This document shows, in pieces, positions 37,324-47,419 of a stretch of 64,000 bases of DNA. Source of the stretch: Marivirga atlantica (lineage in GTDB: Bacteria > Bacteroidota > Bacteroidia > Cytophagales > Cyclobacteriaceae); NCBI RefSeq assembly GCF_016734805.1, contig NZ_JAERQG010000002.1:558001-622000 (forward strand), read 5' to 3'. The number at the start of each line of letters is the position of its first letter. Within the stretch, counting starts at the first letter, position 1. The notes beneath the pieces are model-generated. The model was not told the DNA's origin and did no database searches. It was given only the letters and a program-made list of their open reading frames with translations. The position numbers were made by a program, and so were the translations under genes.

Positions 37324-37575
37324 TTAAAAGTTATCAAAGTCAGGGTCTTCTTCACCTGAATCATAGTCGTCTTCGTCTAAATCATCGAAGTTCTGGTATT
37401 TGATGTCGTCCTCATCCTCTTCATCGTAGTCGTCCTCATAGTCATCTTCATTATCTGAGTCAAAATCATCTTCTTCTTCAAATTCATCATCAAGAGATAC
37501 TTCATCATCCCAGCCGTTGTCGTCTTCATCATATTCGCTAAAACTGTCGAAATCTGATGCAAAATTAAGTGCCAT
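37324..37575 (-). CDS. Small, extremely acidic low-complexity protein
   Basis: 83 residues, over half Asp/Glu, with runs such as DEFEEEDDFDSDNEDDYED and regular aromatic residues. The N-terminal 12 residues (MALNFASDFDSF) are less acidic. It has its own terminator and a possible promoter, which favours a real gene over chance. Similar poly-acidic small proteins of unknown function occur in Bacteroidota. It could bind cations or basic proteins; this is a guess. Confidence 0.7.
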   Translation of the reverse strand: MALNFASDFDSFSEYDEDDNGWDDEVSLDDEFEEEDDFDSDNEDDYEDDYDEEDEDDIKYQNFDDLDEDDYDSGEEDPDFDNF

Positions 37576-37607
37576 GTTATTTACATAAAAACGTTATGAA
37601 TACGCTG

Positions 37608-37635
37608 TAAATATAGTTGAGTTTTTAAAAATCAA
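37608..37635 (-). promoter_or_regulatory. Possible promoter of the acidic-protein gene
   Basis: On the minus strand TTG (37635-37633) and TATATTTA (37615-37608, one mismatch to TAnnTTTG) are 17 bp apart, 33 bp upstream of the start codon. Confidence 0.35.
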
Positions 37636-37676
37636 TAATATGTTATAATTATTTTTTATTAAGTTTTTATGAACTT

Positions 37677-38420
37677 CTAATTTGCTGGATACCAGTTCCT
37701 TAATCGTACATCTATGTCGGTATTTTTTTCATTTACAAGGGCCTTAAACTTATCAATATCTGATAGACCTCCTTTGCCTCTATAATGATAAGGGTAAACT
37801 ACCTTCGGGGCAAAATCCAAGACACCATCTGCTGCTTGATCAACATCCATAGTGTAAGGTAAATTCATGCATACAAAGGCTACATCAATATTTTTCAAAG
37901 TGCGCATTTCAGGTATAGCCTCTGTATCTCCCGAAATGTAAATGCGTTTACCACCAATGGTTAAAACATAGCCATTTCCTCTGCCTTTTGTATGTCGGTT
38001 ATCTGGTGATTCAGGTAGGTTATACATAGGAATGGTTTCTATCTGTATGTTCATTATTTGATTAGATTCACCATTATTGATAACCTCAATTGAACTATTA
38101 TCAATATCCTGCATTTGATCAGCTACGGCTGATGGCACTACAAATATAGCCTGTGAAGTCTCTAGTGCTTGGAGCGTTTTCTTGTTGAGGTGATCACCAT
38201 GGATATCAGTAATGAAGATCAGGTCCGGCTTGTTGAAATTTTGAAATGCTTCAGCACCCCCATAAGGATCAAAGTAAATGGTTTTGTCATTCCATTCCAT
38301 CACCAGAGTGGCATGCTGTATAGGATAGATTTTTAACACACCTTGCTCAGTTTGAATTATCTCTTGGGCGGTGGCTTGAAAAGAAAAAGTTATAGCGAGT
38401 AATAATAGTAATTGCTTCAT
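37677..38420 (-). CDS. Secreted MBL-fold (UlaG-like) metal-dependent hydrolase
   Basis: About 247 residues from ATG 38420 (MKQLLLLLAITFSFQATAQ is a clean signal peptide; an ATG three codons earlier is less likely). The metallo-beta-lactamase fold is seen in HATLVMEWNDKTIYFDPYGG, the metal motif TDIHGDHLN (H-x-D-H type), YISGDTEAIPEM and PYHYRGKGG. It resembles the UlaG-like/beta-lactamase-fold hydrolases with unknown substrates. It lies upstream of the acidic-protein gene and behind its own start; periplasmic location follows from the signal peptide. Confidence 0.85.
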   Translation of the reverse strand: MKQLLLLLAITFSFQATAQEIIQTEQGVLKIYPIQHATLVMEWNDKTIYFDPYGGAEAFQNFNKPDLIFITDIHGDHLNKKTLQALETSQAIFVVPSAVADQMQDIDNSSIEVINNGESNQIMNIQIETIPMYNLPESPDNRHTKGRGNGYVLTIGGKRIYISGDTEAIPEMRTLKNIDVAFVCMNLPYTMDVDQAADGVLDFAPKVVYPYHYRGKGGLSDIDKFKALVNEKNTDIDVRLRNWYPAN

Positions 38421-38464
38421 AGGACACATTTTTTTTATGCAAACCCAAAAGAACTGAAACTGTT

Positions 38465-38504
38465 AAAACAAAAATGGCTTCCAACAAATTGTCAGAAGCC
38501 ATTT
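38465..38504 (-). terminator. Intrinsic terminator of the metalloprotease gene
   Basis: Minus-strand stem AAATGGCTTC / GAAGCCATTT (10 bp) followed by T-rich sequence, 20 bp beyond the stop. Confidence 0.8.
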
Positions 38505-38523
38505 AAATGGAGTTGTCAAAGAT

Positions 38524-41500
38524 TTATTTAATCAATATCTGCGCTTTATAATGTTGATTACCACTTTGGATGCTAAGTATATACATGCCGGCTTCAAATT
38601 GGCTTAAGTTTAAAGTGTTTTGGTTAACTGGTAATTCTGCTACCTGCTTACCTGAAACATCTATCAAACTAATTTTCGAAATTTTGATATGATTGCTGTT
38701 AACTATGTTCAACTCATTCTCCACCGGATTCGGGTATAAGCTTATACCTGCCTCTGACAGATTTTTGTTTGAAAGTATATCTATTGAGGCATTAACTACA
38801 TTTGAATAATCAGAGCTACCTCCTTGATTAGCCGCATTAACTCTATAGTTATAGGTGTTTGAGTAATCAGGTAAGCTAGTGGTAAATGTGGTTATATCTG
38901 CTGCAACAGAATCTATGAGTTCAAACATAGTTTGATTATTAATTTTTCTCTCTATGTAGAAGAACTCCTCATTATCTGAATTATCTATCCAAATTAACTG
39001 AATTTGAGCATTTTCTAAATATTCAGTAGTAAGGTCGGAAGGGTCTTTTGGAGCAAATAAAGTATTACTAGCACAAATATTTAATTCCCAGTTTGTAATC
39101 GAACCTCCGTCCTCATCATATCCATCAATTACTATTAATTTCCAACTTCCAGAAATACTTTCACCGATAAATTGTCCGAGAGACTCTTTTGCTGTATAAG
39201 TATTGCCATCAGAAGGAGGACAAGGGATATCAGAAGCATCTTCTCCGCTGATATCACTAAAGGAAATATTAAGGTTGTTTTCACTACCGCATATTTCAGA
39301 TAACAAAGTAACTTGGGTGCCACTTGGACTCTCTAAAATTAACGTTAGATCTGAAATGTAGCTATGTGTTATGTTAATATTAGAAACTTCAATACTCTCA
39401 ATTGTACCATTTGCCTCAATATTTACTGAAGAAATTATTGTTTGCGGAGTTGTACCTATAGATTTTGGTAAATCAGTGGCAGATAAAACGATACAGTCTA
39501 TTTCTGCCGTTGTAAAACTAATGGTCTCAAAATCACTCGTTCCACAACTATTTTTGGCTGATAATCTGGCAAAGTATGTAGTTGTAGATTCCAATTGATT
39601 AGAAAGTTGAACAGTTTTCTCGGCAATATCGGTAATTGATTCAACAATGTTTGAAAAAGCCTCATCAGTGGCAATATCCAAATCATAGGTTGTAAGTAAA
39701 TTACTATCTGTCCATTCAAAAATAGGTTGTAAACTAGTACTTTCACTCACGTTAGGAAGAATGAAGTCTGGTGCTACAGGGTTGTTGGTAATAGTAAAGT
39801 TGACCTTATAAGACTTCTCTTCGTTGTTGGTAGTTCCTACTATATCAAATTCAAATGTACCTGAAATAGCCTGTGCATTGGTTAATGTTAAGGTTGTTTC
39901 TTCTCCGGGATTAATCGTTGAACTGGCGAAACTAGCACTTAAATCAGATGCTAAATTAGCAGTGCTCAAAGTAATTTGCTCTGTAAAACCTAAGATAGAT
40001 TGTGTTGACAGGTCGATTACAACTTCGTCTTCAGGGCAAAAGCTGTTAGTAGTTAATGAAGCTGTAATCGTAAATGTTGGCTCAGTTGCCTCTGAAATTG
40101 TAATGCTGCCAGGTGCTATGTTGAAAAATATATTTTGTGCAGCAGCAACTTTTACTTTTACTTCATCAGAATTAATGTTAGGTAACTCAATAACTTCAGA
40201 TCCATCATTGGCCGTATTTTCTTTTACCAAATACTCGAACGTTTGGCCATTATCATCTGACACATAAATGTTAACATTGGCGCAGTTAATTGGGCTTTGG
40301 TTAGTGTTCGCTACATCCCAGTTTACAGTTATATTCTCGTAACCAGCGTATGATCCACTTACTTCGTCAACGGTGAAAGGGCCACCTGCATCACTCACAG
40401 AAAATGAAATTAAGTCATTGTTTACTCCTCCAACAGCCTGATCATCTCTAACAGTTAAAATAAAACTCAAATCACGAGCATAATCAGGAAGAATTTCACC
40501 TTTCGTTTGTGTTTCATTGATAATGTCTGATAGTTGAGGAAATATCCTAAAGCTATCAGTAGTAGGAACAAAACTTCTGAATAATGGAGCGTTACCCTCT
40601 GGAGTATTTGGTTCACCAGCGGGGCCTAAATCAAATTGTTCCCAGCTGTAGGTTAAATTATCACCATCGGGGTCTGTGGCTGATCCATTTAATTGAAAAG
40701 GAGTACTTACAGGAATTGTAAAACCGCCTGCTCCAGCTTCTACTTCAGGAATGTTATTTCCTGTATTAGAAGTTTCTGCACAACTATTTCCATTGGCATC
40801 TTGACTATAAATAGTAATATATTCTAAGCTGCTTGCATGAAAGAATGGTATACTGTTATTAGCAATGTTATCATTACCACAAATTCCTGCATAGGCCATG
40901 ATAGTAACACCACTACCAGGCTCATAAGCTGTACTTCCTGATCTGTTTCCACCTGAACAAGATCCATTAACACCGTTGAATGTGTGTGGTCCTCCGAACT
41001 GGTGACCAATTTCATGGGCCACATAATCCACATCATAAGGATCACCAATAGGAGAGTTAGTTCCCGTTACACCACTTCCTTTTCTTCCAGTCTGACATAC
41101 AACACCAAGTCCAGCTAGGCCTCCAGCACCAGTAGAAAAACCATGACCAATATCATAATTATCATTACCTATTGTGGCATCTATCTCTGCTTGTACCTCA
41201 TCGATATACTCTCCTGCACTTCCGTTTGTAAATGGATCACTATTAGCATCGGTGTAGATCAATTGATCGTTATCGTCAACTAATAGCATGGTTATGGCTA
41301 ATTCTCTTTCATAAATACCATTCACTCTGGCCATAGTAGTTACTATGGCGGCCATAGCGTCTGTTACAGTTCCACCATGGAATTGTGTGTATTCTCCTGT
41401 AGCTGCGATCGCAATTCTGTAAGTCCTTAGTTCAGGACCTGAAGGAGGTAATCTGAATTGCTTTGATTCAACTTGTTGTTTAACACGATTAAACTTCTCC

Positions 41501-42000
41501 TTATTATAAATGATGGGCTCATTTTCAGGAAAATAAGTTTTATCATTATTGAGATCTAAATCTTTTTTAAAGTAAGACTGGTAATTGTTCTTATCAGCTA
41601 GGCTAATAGGGTCAATGAAGTAGACACCTTCTTTGTTGAACACCATTGCACGAACCCCTTTGTGTGTAACAGTAATTCTTGCAGTTTCACCATCTTTTGT
41701 TTTTCCTATATAGGTTTTAATAGATGGGAATTTAGCTGCCAATTTATCGGACATCACTTTTGTATGTGATAAATTGAAAGTGACATTTTTACCTGTTGGA
41801 TCAGGCAAATTAATACTCTTCAAAGCTGTGGCTTGCAGTTGTTTTAAATTAGCATTGTCAATACTGAAATCGTATTGTCTTAAAGTTGGGATAATCCGAT
41901 TTGAAATTTTTTTACTTACCGGTGACCATTGTTGAGCAGAGGCTAAAAAGCCTGACATACTCATTAAAGCGATTAGCAAGAATTGAAAGAAGTTTTTCAT
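38524..42000 (-). CDS. Secreted reprolysin-type metalloprotease with P-domain and T9SS tail
   Basis: 1158 residues. Signal peptide (FLLIALMSMSGFLASAQ). Propeptide-like region to ~200. Catalytic domain with HEIGHQFGGPHTF: zinc ligands H329, H333, H339 and catalytic E330, as in M12B/reprolysin-like peptidases; a downstream ITIMAYAGICG gives the Met-turn. Beta-sandwich domains follow. Residues ~836-975 are a proprotein-convertase P/Homo-B domain (SYISDLTLILESPSGTQV ... SGSWKLIVIDGYDEDGGSI). Then an FN3-like domain (about 985-1065), and the C-terminal ~75 residues are a T9SS type A sorting domain (ISLYPNPVENELNIV ... GMYILSI). It would be exported to or beyond the cell surface to degrade proteins. 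Single-gene unit. Confidence 0.92.
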   Translation of the reverse strand: MKNFFQFLLIALMSMSGFLASAQQWSPVSKKISNRIIPTLRQYDFSIDNANLKQLQATALKSINLPDPTGKNVTFNLSHTKVMSDKLAAKFPSIKTYIGKTKDGETARITVTHKGVRAMVFNKEGVYFIDPISLADKNNYQSYFKKDLDLNNDKTYFPENEPIIYNKEKFNRVKQQVESKQFRLPPSGPELRTYRIAIAATGEYTQFHGGTVTDAMAAIVTTMARVNGIYERELAITMLLVDDNDQLIYTDANSDPFTNGSAGEYIDEVQAEIDATIGNDNYDIGHGFSTGAGGLAGLGVVCQTGRKGSGVTGTNSPIGDPYDVDYVAHEIGHQFGGPHTFNGVNGSCSGGNRSGSTAYEPGSGVTIMAYAGICGNDNIANNSIPFFHASSLEYITIYSQDANGNSCAETSNTGNNIPEVEAGAGGFTIPVSTPFQLNGSATDPDGDNLTYSWEQFDLGPAGEPNTPEGNAPLFRSFVPTTDSFRIFPQLSDIINETQTKGEILPDYARDLSFILTVRDDQAVGGVNNDLISFSVSDAGGPFTVDEVSGSYAGYENITVNWDVANTNQSPINCANVNIYVSDDNGQTFEYLVKENTANDGSEVIELPNINSDEVKVKVAAAQNIFFNIAPGSITISEATEPTFTITASLTTNSFCPEDEVVIDLSTQSILGFTEQITLSTANLASDLSASFASSTINPGEETTLTLTNAQAISGTFEFDIVGTTNNEEKSYKVNFTITNNPVAPDFILPNVSESTSLQPIFEWTDSNLLTTYDLDIATDEAFSNIVESITDIAEKTVQLSNQLESTTTYFARLSAKNSCGTSDFETISFTTAEIDCIVLSATDLPKSIGTTPQTIISSVNIEANGTIESIEVSNINITHSYISDLTLILESPSGTQVTLLSEICGSENNLNISFSDISGEDASDIPCPPSDGNTYTAKESLGQFIGESISGSWKLIVIDGYDEDGGSITNWELNICASNTLFAPKDPSDLTTEYLENAQIQLIWIDNSDNEEFFYIERKINNQTMFELIDSVAADITTFTTSLPDYSNTYNYRVNAANQGGSSDYSNVVNASIDILSNKNLSEAGISLYPNPVENELNIVNSNHIKISKISLIDVSGKQVAELPVNQNTLNLSQFEAGMYILSIQSGNQHYKAQILIK

Positions 42001-42081
42001 TAAAAATAGTATAAGATAGTTTAATCGAGTTTCTAAAAGTAGTAATTATTTATTTAAAACTGAATTGAATAATTGGTAATA

Positions 42082-42110
42082 AAAAAAGCCAATGACTATC
42101 ATTGGCTTTC
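42082..42110 (-). terminator. Intrinsic terminator of the maltodextrin operon (minus arm)
   Basis: Minus-strand stem AAAGCCAATGA / TCATTGGCTTT, loop TAG, then seven T. It is 20 bp past the stop of the MFS gene and ends the GH31-GH13-MFS operon. Confidence 0.85.
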
Positions 42111-42130
42111 TCTTTGCAGTAATAATTGCA

Positions 42131-43468
42131 TTAATCTGCTACGCTTACCTCATCCTTGTCATTCACAAAAAGACTTAACAAACCAGCCAAAAGGAAAGAT
42201 ATACCTCCAACTATCATAGCGTAAATGGCATCATTCCAGAAGAAATTTTTAAGAATAAATCCTAGAATACCTGCAGCCACTATCTGCGGAATAACAATAA
42301 AGAAGTTAAATACACCCATATAATATCCCATTTTATTCGAAGGAAGCGCACTAGATAACATGGCATATGGTATAGATAATATACTTGCCCAGGCGATACC
42401 TATTCCTATCATAGAAAAGGCTAGCATATCAGGGTTTGAAATAAAGAAAATAGAAATTAAACCTGCCCCACCACAAGCTAATGCAAACAAATGAGTCCAT
42501 CTTCTACCGATTCTTTTGGCCAGCAGGGGAAGCAGGAATGCAGCAATGGCGGCCACTCCATTATAGATGGCAAAGCACACACCCACCCAATCGGCACCTT
42601 CATTATATAATACTGATTTTGGATCAGTAACGCCATAAACATGTTCAGTTACTGCTGATGTTGTATAAATCCACATAGCAAATAAGGAAAACCAGCTAAA
42701 GAATTGTACAAAGGCTAGCTGCACCATGGTTTTAGGCATCTTAAAGATTCCTAAAAATGATTCTGCTAATCCACCAAAAATTCCTTTTTCACTATTTTCT
42801 TTTTTTAAGGCTTCAATATCTTCTGGTGGATATTCTTTTGTATTGAAAACTGTCCACATCACAGCAGATACATATGCTAAACCGCCTACATAAAATGACC
42901 ATTTTACAGAATCAGGTATTTCACCTTCTGGGGCTGTATTACTAACACCAAATACATTAGTAAACAAATAGGGTAGAAGTGATGCTACAACAGCTCCAAT
43001 ACCTATAAAAAAACTCTGCATTGCAAAGCCACTTGTACGTTGCTCGTTTGGAAGCATATCACCTACAAAAGCTCTGAAGGGCTCCATGCTAATGTTAATG
43101 GAAGCATCCATGAGCCATAACATACCTGCTGCAATCCATAAGGTTGGTGAATTAGGCATAATGAATAAAGCAATAGAGGCTAGAATAGCGCCAACAGCAA
43201 AAAATGGTCTTCTTCGACCCCATTTGTTGCTCCATGTTCTATCAGAATAATAACCAATGATGGGTTGAACCAATAAACCTGTTACAGGTGCTGCTAACCA
43301 TAATATGGGAAGATTGTCTTTTGAAGCCCCCAAGGTTTCGAAAATTCTACTAACGTTTGCATTCTGTAAGGCAAAACCAAACTGAATACCCATAAAGCCG
43401 AAACTCATATTCCAGATTTGCCAGAAACTTAATCTAGGCTTTTCTGAATTTATTGAAATATTGCTCAT
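42131..43468 (-). CDS. MFS sugar transporter (SLC45/GPH-like, probable maltose/maltodextrin carrier)
   Basis: 445 residues, about 12 membrane helices. Typical strings: LSFWQIWNMSFGFMGIQFGFALQNANVSRIF, GYYSDRTWSNKWGRRRPFF (the D-R-x-x-x-x-x-G-R-R-R-P motif of the GPH/SLC45 branch). Last gene of the minus operon: its ATG overlaps the preceding GH13 stop (TAATG at 43466-43470). Neighbouring GH31 and GH13 enzymes and a LacI regulator indicate import of maltose or glucose oligomers across the inner membrane. The substrate is inferred from context. Confidence 0.85.
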   Translation of the reverse strand: MSNISINSEKPRLSFWQIWNMSFGFMGIQFGFALQNANVSRIFETLGASKDNLPILWLAAPVTGLLVQPIIGYYSDRTWSNKWGRRRPFFAVGAILASIALFIMPNSPTLWIAAGMLWLMDASINISMEPFRAFVGDMLPNEQRTSGFAMQSFFIGIGAVVASLLPYLFTNVFGVSNTAPEGEIPDSVKWSFYVGGLAYVSAVMWTVFNTKEYPPEDIEALKKENSEKGIFGGLAESFLGIFKMPKTMVQLAFVQFFSWFSLFAMWIYTTSAVTEHVYGVTDPKSVLYNEGADWVGVCFAIYNGVAAIAAFLLPLLAKRIGRRWTHLFALACGGAGLISIFFISNPDMLAFSMIGIGIAWASILSIPYAMLSSALPSNKMGYYMGVFNFFIVIPQIVAAGILGFILKNFFWNDAIYAMIVGGISFLLAGLLSLFVNDKDEVSVAD

Positions 43469-44829
43469 TACATATTATCTGTTTGCTGAAGCACATAGTA
43501 TGACCATGGCTCCATGGAAAATTCGTTTGAATCAAATGATACATCAAAGTTTGTTAGCAAGTCTTTAAAGGTTTTTTGATATGCTTCATCCATAATGAAT
43601 CTTTGAAAGTCATTCGATAGGTTAATGATTATGACTAATTCATCATTTCCTTTTTTACGGCTGAACGCAAAAATATTTTCAGCATTTGATGTCGAAATCC
43701 GATTGAAATCTCCTCCGTAGTTTGCATTCCATAACTCAGGATTTTCTTTCTTTAAAGAAATTAATTTATTGAACCAGTCTTGATAGGGTAGTTTATCCCA
43801 AGCAATTGTATCCTTGTCAAAAAATGCCAGACTTTTGTTCAAGCCGGCCTCCTGACCACTGTAAACCAGCGGCATGCCATCCAGCGTGAAGGTTAATAAG
43901 GAGATAGCGTTATAAGCAGAATCCAATCTTTCAAACACAGTACCACTCCATGAGTTTTCATCGTGGTTAGTGGTAAAATACATTTTAATATCTTCAGGGT
44001 CATACAAGCTATCTTCCTTATTCAGGTATGCTTCGAGGTCATTGGCATTCTTTTCACCTTTGGCGATAGCATGTGTCAAGTGTAAGAATTCCCAACCATA
44101 GCTCATATCAAAACCAGCATCATGAATTTCAGGTGTATCATCTTCAGCTAACATAAATATGTTTTTCACCTCCCTTAATTCTTTAATGGTATTCTCCCAG
44201 AAATAAGCCGGAACCATCCCAGCTACATCACATCTAAATCCATCAATGTCAGCTTCTGTTAACCAGAAGTTCATAGCTTCTTTCATGTCTGTCCTTAGGG
44301 AGTCATTTTCGTAGTTAAGATCGGCAACATCGGACCAATCTTGAACAGGCGGGATCATATTCCCTAACGAATCTTTTGTGTAGTAATCTGGATGTTCAGT
44401 TGTCCAGTGGTGGTCAAAGGCTGTGTGATTGGCTACCCAGTCTAACAGAACCACCATGTTATGCTCATGAGCTGTATTGACTAGCTCTTTAAAATCAGCC
44501 AGGTTACCGAATTCAGGATTTACAGCGGTGTAGTCCTTAATTGAATAATAACTTCCTAAACTGCCTTTTCTTTCTTTTTCTCCAATTGGTTGAATCGGCA
44601 TAATCCAGAGCATTTCAACTCCCATTTCATTTAACCGCTTAATGTGAGGAATAAATGCTTTAATTGTTCCTTCAGCGGTGTATTGTCTGATATTGACTTC
44701 ATAAATAGTCATATCTTTTGCCTTCTCAGGAAATGTTTCATCGCTTTGCTGAGTCTGTTCCTTTGCATGGTCTTTTTGTTCGCATGCTATAAAAAGGCTT
44801 ACTAGTGCTACGAATAAGAGTTTTTTCAT
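43468..44829 (-). CDS. GH13 alpha-amylase-family lipoprotein
   Basis: 453 residues. Lipoprotein signal with lipobox LFIAC (Cys at ~16). TIM barrel motifs of GH13: region I VVLLDWVANHTAFDHHW, region II DGFRCDVAGMVP (nucleophile Asp), region III FMLAEDDTPEI (acid Glu), region IV FTTNHDENSWSG (Asp). C-terminal beta-domain short. Twelve bp after the GH31 gene. It would act in the periplasm or at the outer membrane on malto-oligosaccharides; exact bond specificity cannot be read. Confidence 0.9.
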   Translation of the reverse strand: MKKLLFVALVSLFIACEQKDHAKEQTQQSDETFPEKAKDMTIYEVNIRQYTAEGTIKAFIPHIKRLNEMGVEMLWIMPIQPIGEKERKGSLGSYYSIKDYTAVNPEFGNLADFKELVNTAHEHNMVVLLDWVANHTAFDHHWTTEHPDYYTKDSLGNMIPPVQDWSDVADLNYENDSLRTDMKEAMNFWLTEADIDGFRCDVAGMVPAYFWENTIKELREVKNIFMLAEDDTPEIHDAGFDMSYGWEFLHLTHAIAKGEKNANDLEAYLNKEDSLYDPEDIKMYFTTNHDENSWSGTVFERLDSAYNAISLLTFTLDGMPLVYSGQEAGLNKSLAFFDKDTIAWDKLPYQDWFNKLISLKKENPELWNANYGGDFNRISTSNAENIFAFSRKKGNDELVIIINLSNDFQRFIMDEAYQKTFKDLLTNFDVSFDSNEFSMEPWSYYVLQQTDNM

Positions 44830-44841
44830 GATTTTAGTTTG

Positions 44842-47277
44842 TTATGACCAGTTAAATGTTATTTCCTCGTCATCATTTTCAACCTGCACAAAAGGTAAGT
44901 TATCAATTTTCAGACAAATTCTTTCTGACATCGGTAAAGGATCAAAGTTTGAAATCTGATCGATAAACATAAAGTCGCAATACTGGATAGGAGCTGTTGA
45001 ATTATTAGCTTTAATTTTACTATTCAACTTCCCTTCAAAACCATGGAAATAAACTCTGATTTGCTTATACCTGGAGTCAAAACTTCCTTCTTTTTTATTA
45101 AGAACAAGCTGTTTGTTTTGTGGATCAAATTGGATTAAACGTTTGTAATAAGAGCCATCCAGATGGTTGAAACTGCTACCATCATCTTCATAATATAAAA
45201 ACTCATTGGTGTTTTTACCTGCGTAAATATGTAAGTCGAGGATGTCGTTCGTATTCTGTGTTAAGTTCATGGTTTTGTCTTGCATAGGAACAATCCCTGA
45301 AGCCTTAACAAATACAGGAAGCCTTTCAATAGGGCACTCTACAATTACTTCTTGGTTGCCACTGTAATGGGTGTCATTGAACAAGTCGTACCATTCTCCT
45401 TCAGGGAAATAAACCTTTGCCAGGTTCACTTTACTAGGTACTGGAGCTACCAGAATATTATCTCCGAAAAGGTATTGATTTTCATATCGGTTATCATATA
45501 CCAAATCATCGTGCGGGTAAGCGATAGCAAGACTTCTGGCTACAGGTATACCTGTTTCATGCGCAGCAAAGAATGATGTATAAATATAAGGCATCATTTT
45601 ATAGCGCAAGTTGATGTAGTTTCTACTAATTTCTTCAACCTCTTCACCGTAGGCCCAAGGTTCAGAATCGCGACTATTAATCATTGAATGACCTCTAAAG
45701 AATGGAGCAAAGGCACCAATAGAAATCCATCTTGCAAAAAGCTGACTATCAGCTTCTCCGGCAAAGCCTCCAATATCATAACCTGCAAAGGCAACACCTG
45801 CCATGCCAAGACTATTTACAAGCCTTACACCAAGCAACATATGTTCATCATCAGCTACATTGTCTCCAGTCCAGACTGCTGCGTACCGTTGAATACCTGA
45901 GAAACCTGCTCTTGTTAAGTTAAAAACTCTTTTGTTAGGGAGATTTTGCTTGGCACCTTCATAAGCACTTCTGGCCATTTGCATACCATAGACATTTCTT
46001 CCTTCTCGGGCAGTTGATTTTCTACCTTCAAAGTCAAATTCTATCAGTTCTGGTAAGGTTTGTCCCCAAGTGGCTATTTCATTCATGTCATTCCAGAAAC
46101 CTTCAATGCCCATTTCGGTATAGGTTTTGAGTTTTTCAGTCCACCACTCACGTGCATTGGCTTTGGTGAAGTCAGGGAAGTGACACCATCCGGGCCAAAC
46201 CTCACCTTCATAATAACTACCGTCAGGATATTTCAAGAAAACATCTTCCTCCTTGCCACTTTCATAAGCTTCATAACCATCTTCTACTTTGATACCAGGA
46301 TCACAAATTACTACTACTTTAAAGCCCTGATCTTCCAGTTTTTTAATCATGCCCTGTGGGTCTGGAAAATCATTTTTATCCCATGTGAATATTTTGTATT
46401 GCTCCATGTAATGTATGTCAAGTACAATTACATCAGCAGGTATTTCCTTTTCTCTGAATGTTTTTGCAACGCTTAACACTTCTTTATCAGGTCTGTAGCT
46501 GTATCTGCATTGTTGGTATCCTAAAGACCATAAAGGAGGTAATTCCATTCTACCTGTTAAATCAGTATAGGTACTAATTATTTCTGCAACAGTAGATTCA
46601 TATATAAAATAATATGCCATATCGCCTTTATCGGCAGAAAAGCTTGAGAACCGTCTGTTAGAAGCTCCGAAATTAAAATGCGTTTTATGGGAATTGTCAA
46701 AATATATCCCATAAGCCAATTGATTATGTATACCTATATAAAAGGGTGTCGTACAATAGAGTGGATCAGAATCAGGCGGGTAACCAAAATGATCAGTGTT
46801 CCAGTTCTGATAACCATGACCTCTTCTGTCTAAAGGACCTGTTTTTTCTCCTAAACCAATAAAACGCTCCTTCTCCTGAAGTTTCTTATAAGTAGTTACC
46901 TGTTCTCCAATCCAACTAGTTCCAAATGCGTGGTCATCTTCGTTGATGATGTTTCCTTTTAAGTCTTTGAAGATAACAGTAAAAGGGTTTTTTAGAATGC
47001 ATACAATAAGTTTGGATGTTTTTATTTCCAGCGCATCTGATTTTTCAGAAAGTGTAAAATCTACACCAATAGGCTTGGCAATGATGGCATAGGAGTGTTC
47101 ATCAAACTCTTCTTTTTTAGATAAATGCACCTTGATCATTCCTTCCTGTAGGATTAGGATTTTGAAATTTGCATTTTCTGTGGTGCCGCTCAAGCCGAAA
47201 GGTCTTCTAGAGTAATTAATGATGGCTCCACAATGTTGAGATATATTTGACTCGCTGGTTGCGTTCTGAGGAATCAT
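44842..47277 (-). CDS. GH31 alpha-glucosidase
   Basis: 811 residues, full-length GH31. Seen: substrate-domain strings FIGLGEKTGPLDRRGHGYQNWNTD and LWSLGYQQCRYSYRPD, the catalytic nucleophile in GFWNDMNEIATW, the acid in VWTGDNVADDEHM, and FARWISIGAFAPFFRGHS. It removes terminal alpha-glucose from maltodextrins. No clear signal peptide at the first ATG (MIPQNATSES), so it could be cytoplasmic, with the MFS carrier supplying substrate. First gene of the minus operon; operator copy A lies 78-104 bp upstream of the start. Confidence 0.93.
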   Translation of the reverse strand: MIPQNATSESNISQHCGAIINYSRRPFGLSGTTENANFKILILQEGMIKVHLSKKEEFDEHSYAIIAKPIGVDFTLSEKSDALEIKTSKLIVCILKNPFTVIFKDLKGNIINEDDHAFGTSWIGEQVTTYKKLQEKERFIGLGEKTGPLDRRGHGYQNWNTDHFGYPPDSDPLYCTTPFYIGIHNQLAYGIYFDNSHKTHFNFGASNRRFSSFSADKGDMAYYFIYESTVAEIISTYTDLTGRMELPPLWSLGYQQCRYSYRPDKEVLSVAKTFREKEIPADVIVLDIHYMEQYKIFTWDKNDFPDPQGMIKKLEDQGFKVVVICDPGIKVEDGYEAYESGKEEDVFLKYPDGSYYEGEVWPGWCHFPDFTKANAREWWTEKLKTYTEMGIEGFWNDMNEIATWGQTLPELIEFDFEGRKSTAREGRNVYGMQMARSAYEGAKQNLPNKRVFNLTRAGFSGIQRYAAVWTGDNVADDEHMLLGVRLVNSLGMAGVAFAGYDIGGFAGEADSQLFARWISIGAFAPFFRGHSMINSRDSEPWAYGEEVEEISRNYINLRYKMMPYIYTSFFAAHETGIPVARSLAIAYPHDDLVYDNRYENQYLFGDNILVAPVPSKVNLAKVYFPEGEWYDLFNDTHYSGNQEVIVECPIERLPVFVKASGIVPMQDKTMNLTQNTNDILDLHIYAGKNTNEFLYYEDDGSSFNHLDGSYYKRLIQFDPQNKQLVLNKKEGSFDSRYKQIRVYFHGFEGKLNSKIKANNSTAPIQYCDFMFIDQISNFDPLPMSERICLKIDNLPFVQVENDDEEITFNWS

Positions 47278-47354
47278 AGCAAAAAACTTATAGTTGTAAT
47301 TGCTAATCTATTTATAATACTAAGTGAATTGACGTGAAAGTATGCCTAAAATAA

Positions 47355-47381
47355 TGCAAACGTTTTCGCAAACGTTTGCGG
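47355..47381. promoter_or_regulatory. LacI-family operator A (upstream of GH31 operon)
   Basis: A 27-bp element: a GCAAACGTTTTC site followed 12 bp (centre to centre) later by the perfect palindrome CGCAAACGTTTGCG (47367-47380). It differs from operator B at only two positions. It lies between the lacI-type gene end and the GH31 start, the right place to control the GH31-GH13-MFS operon. Confidence 0.8.
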
Positions 47382-47419
47382 AAAACTTTCAGACACTTAC
47401 AAATAAGCTCATTTGATGC

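Noticed and set aside
37377-37562. A 61-residue Met/Thr/Arg-rich frame on the minus strand inside the acidic-protein gene
   Set aside because: It is the same strand shifted by one; GAT/GAA repeats of the acidic gene read out of frame as ATG/ACG/AAG. It has no signals of its own.
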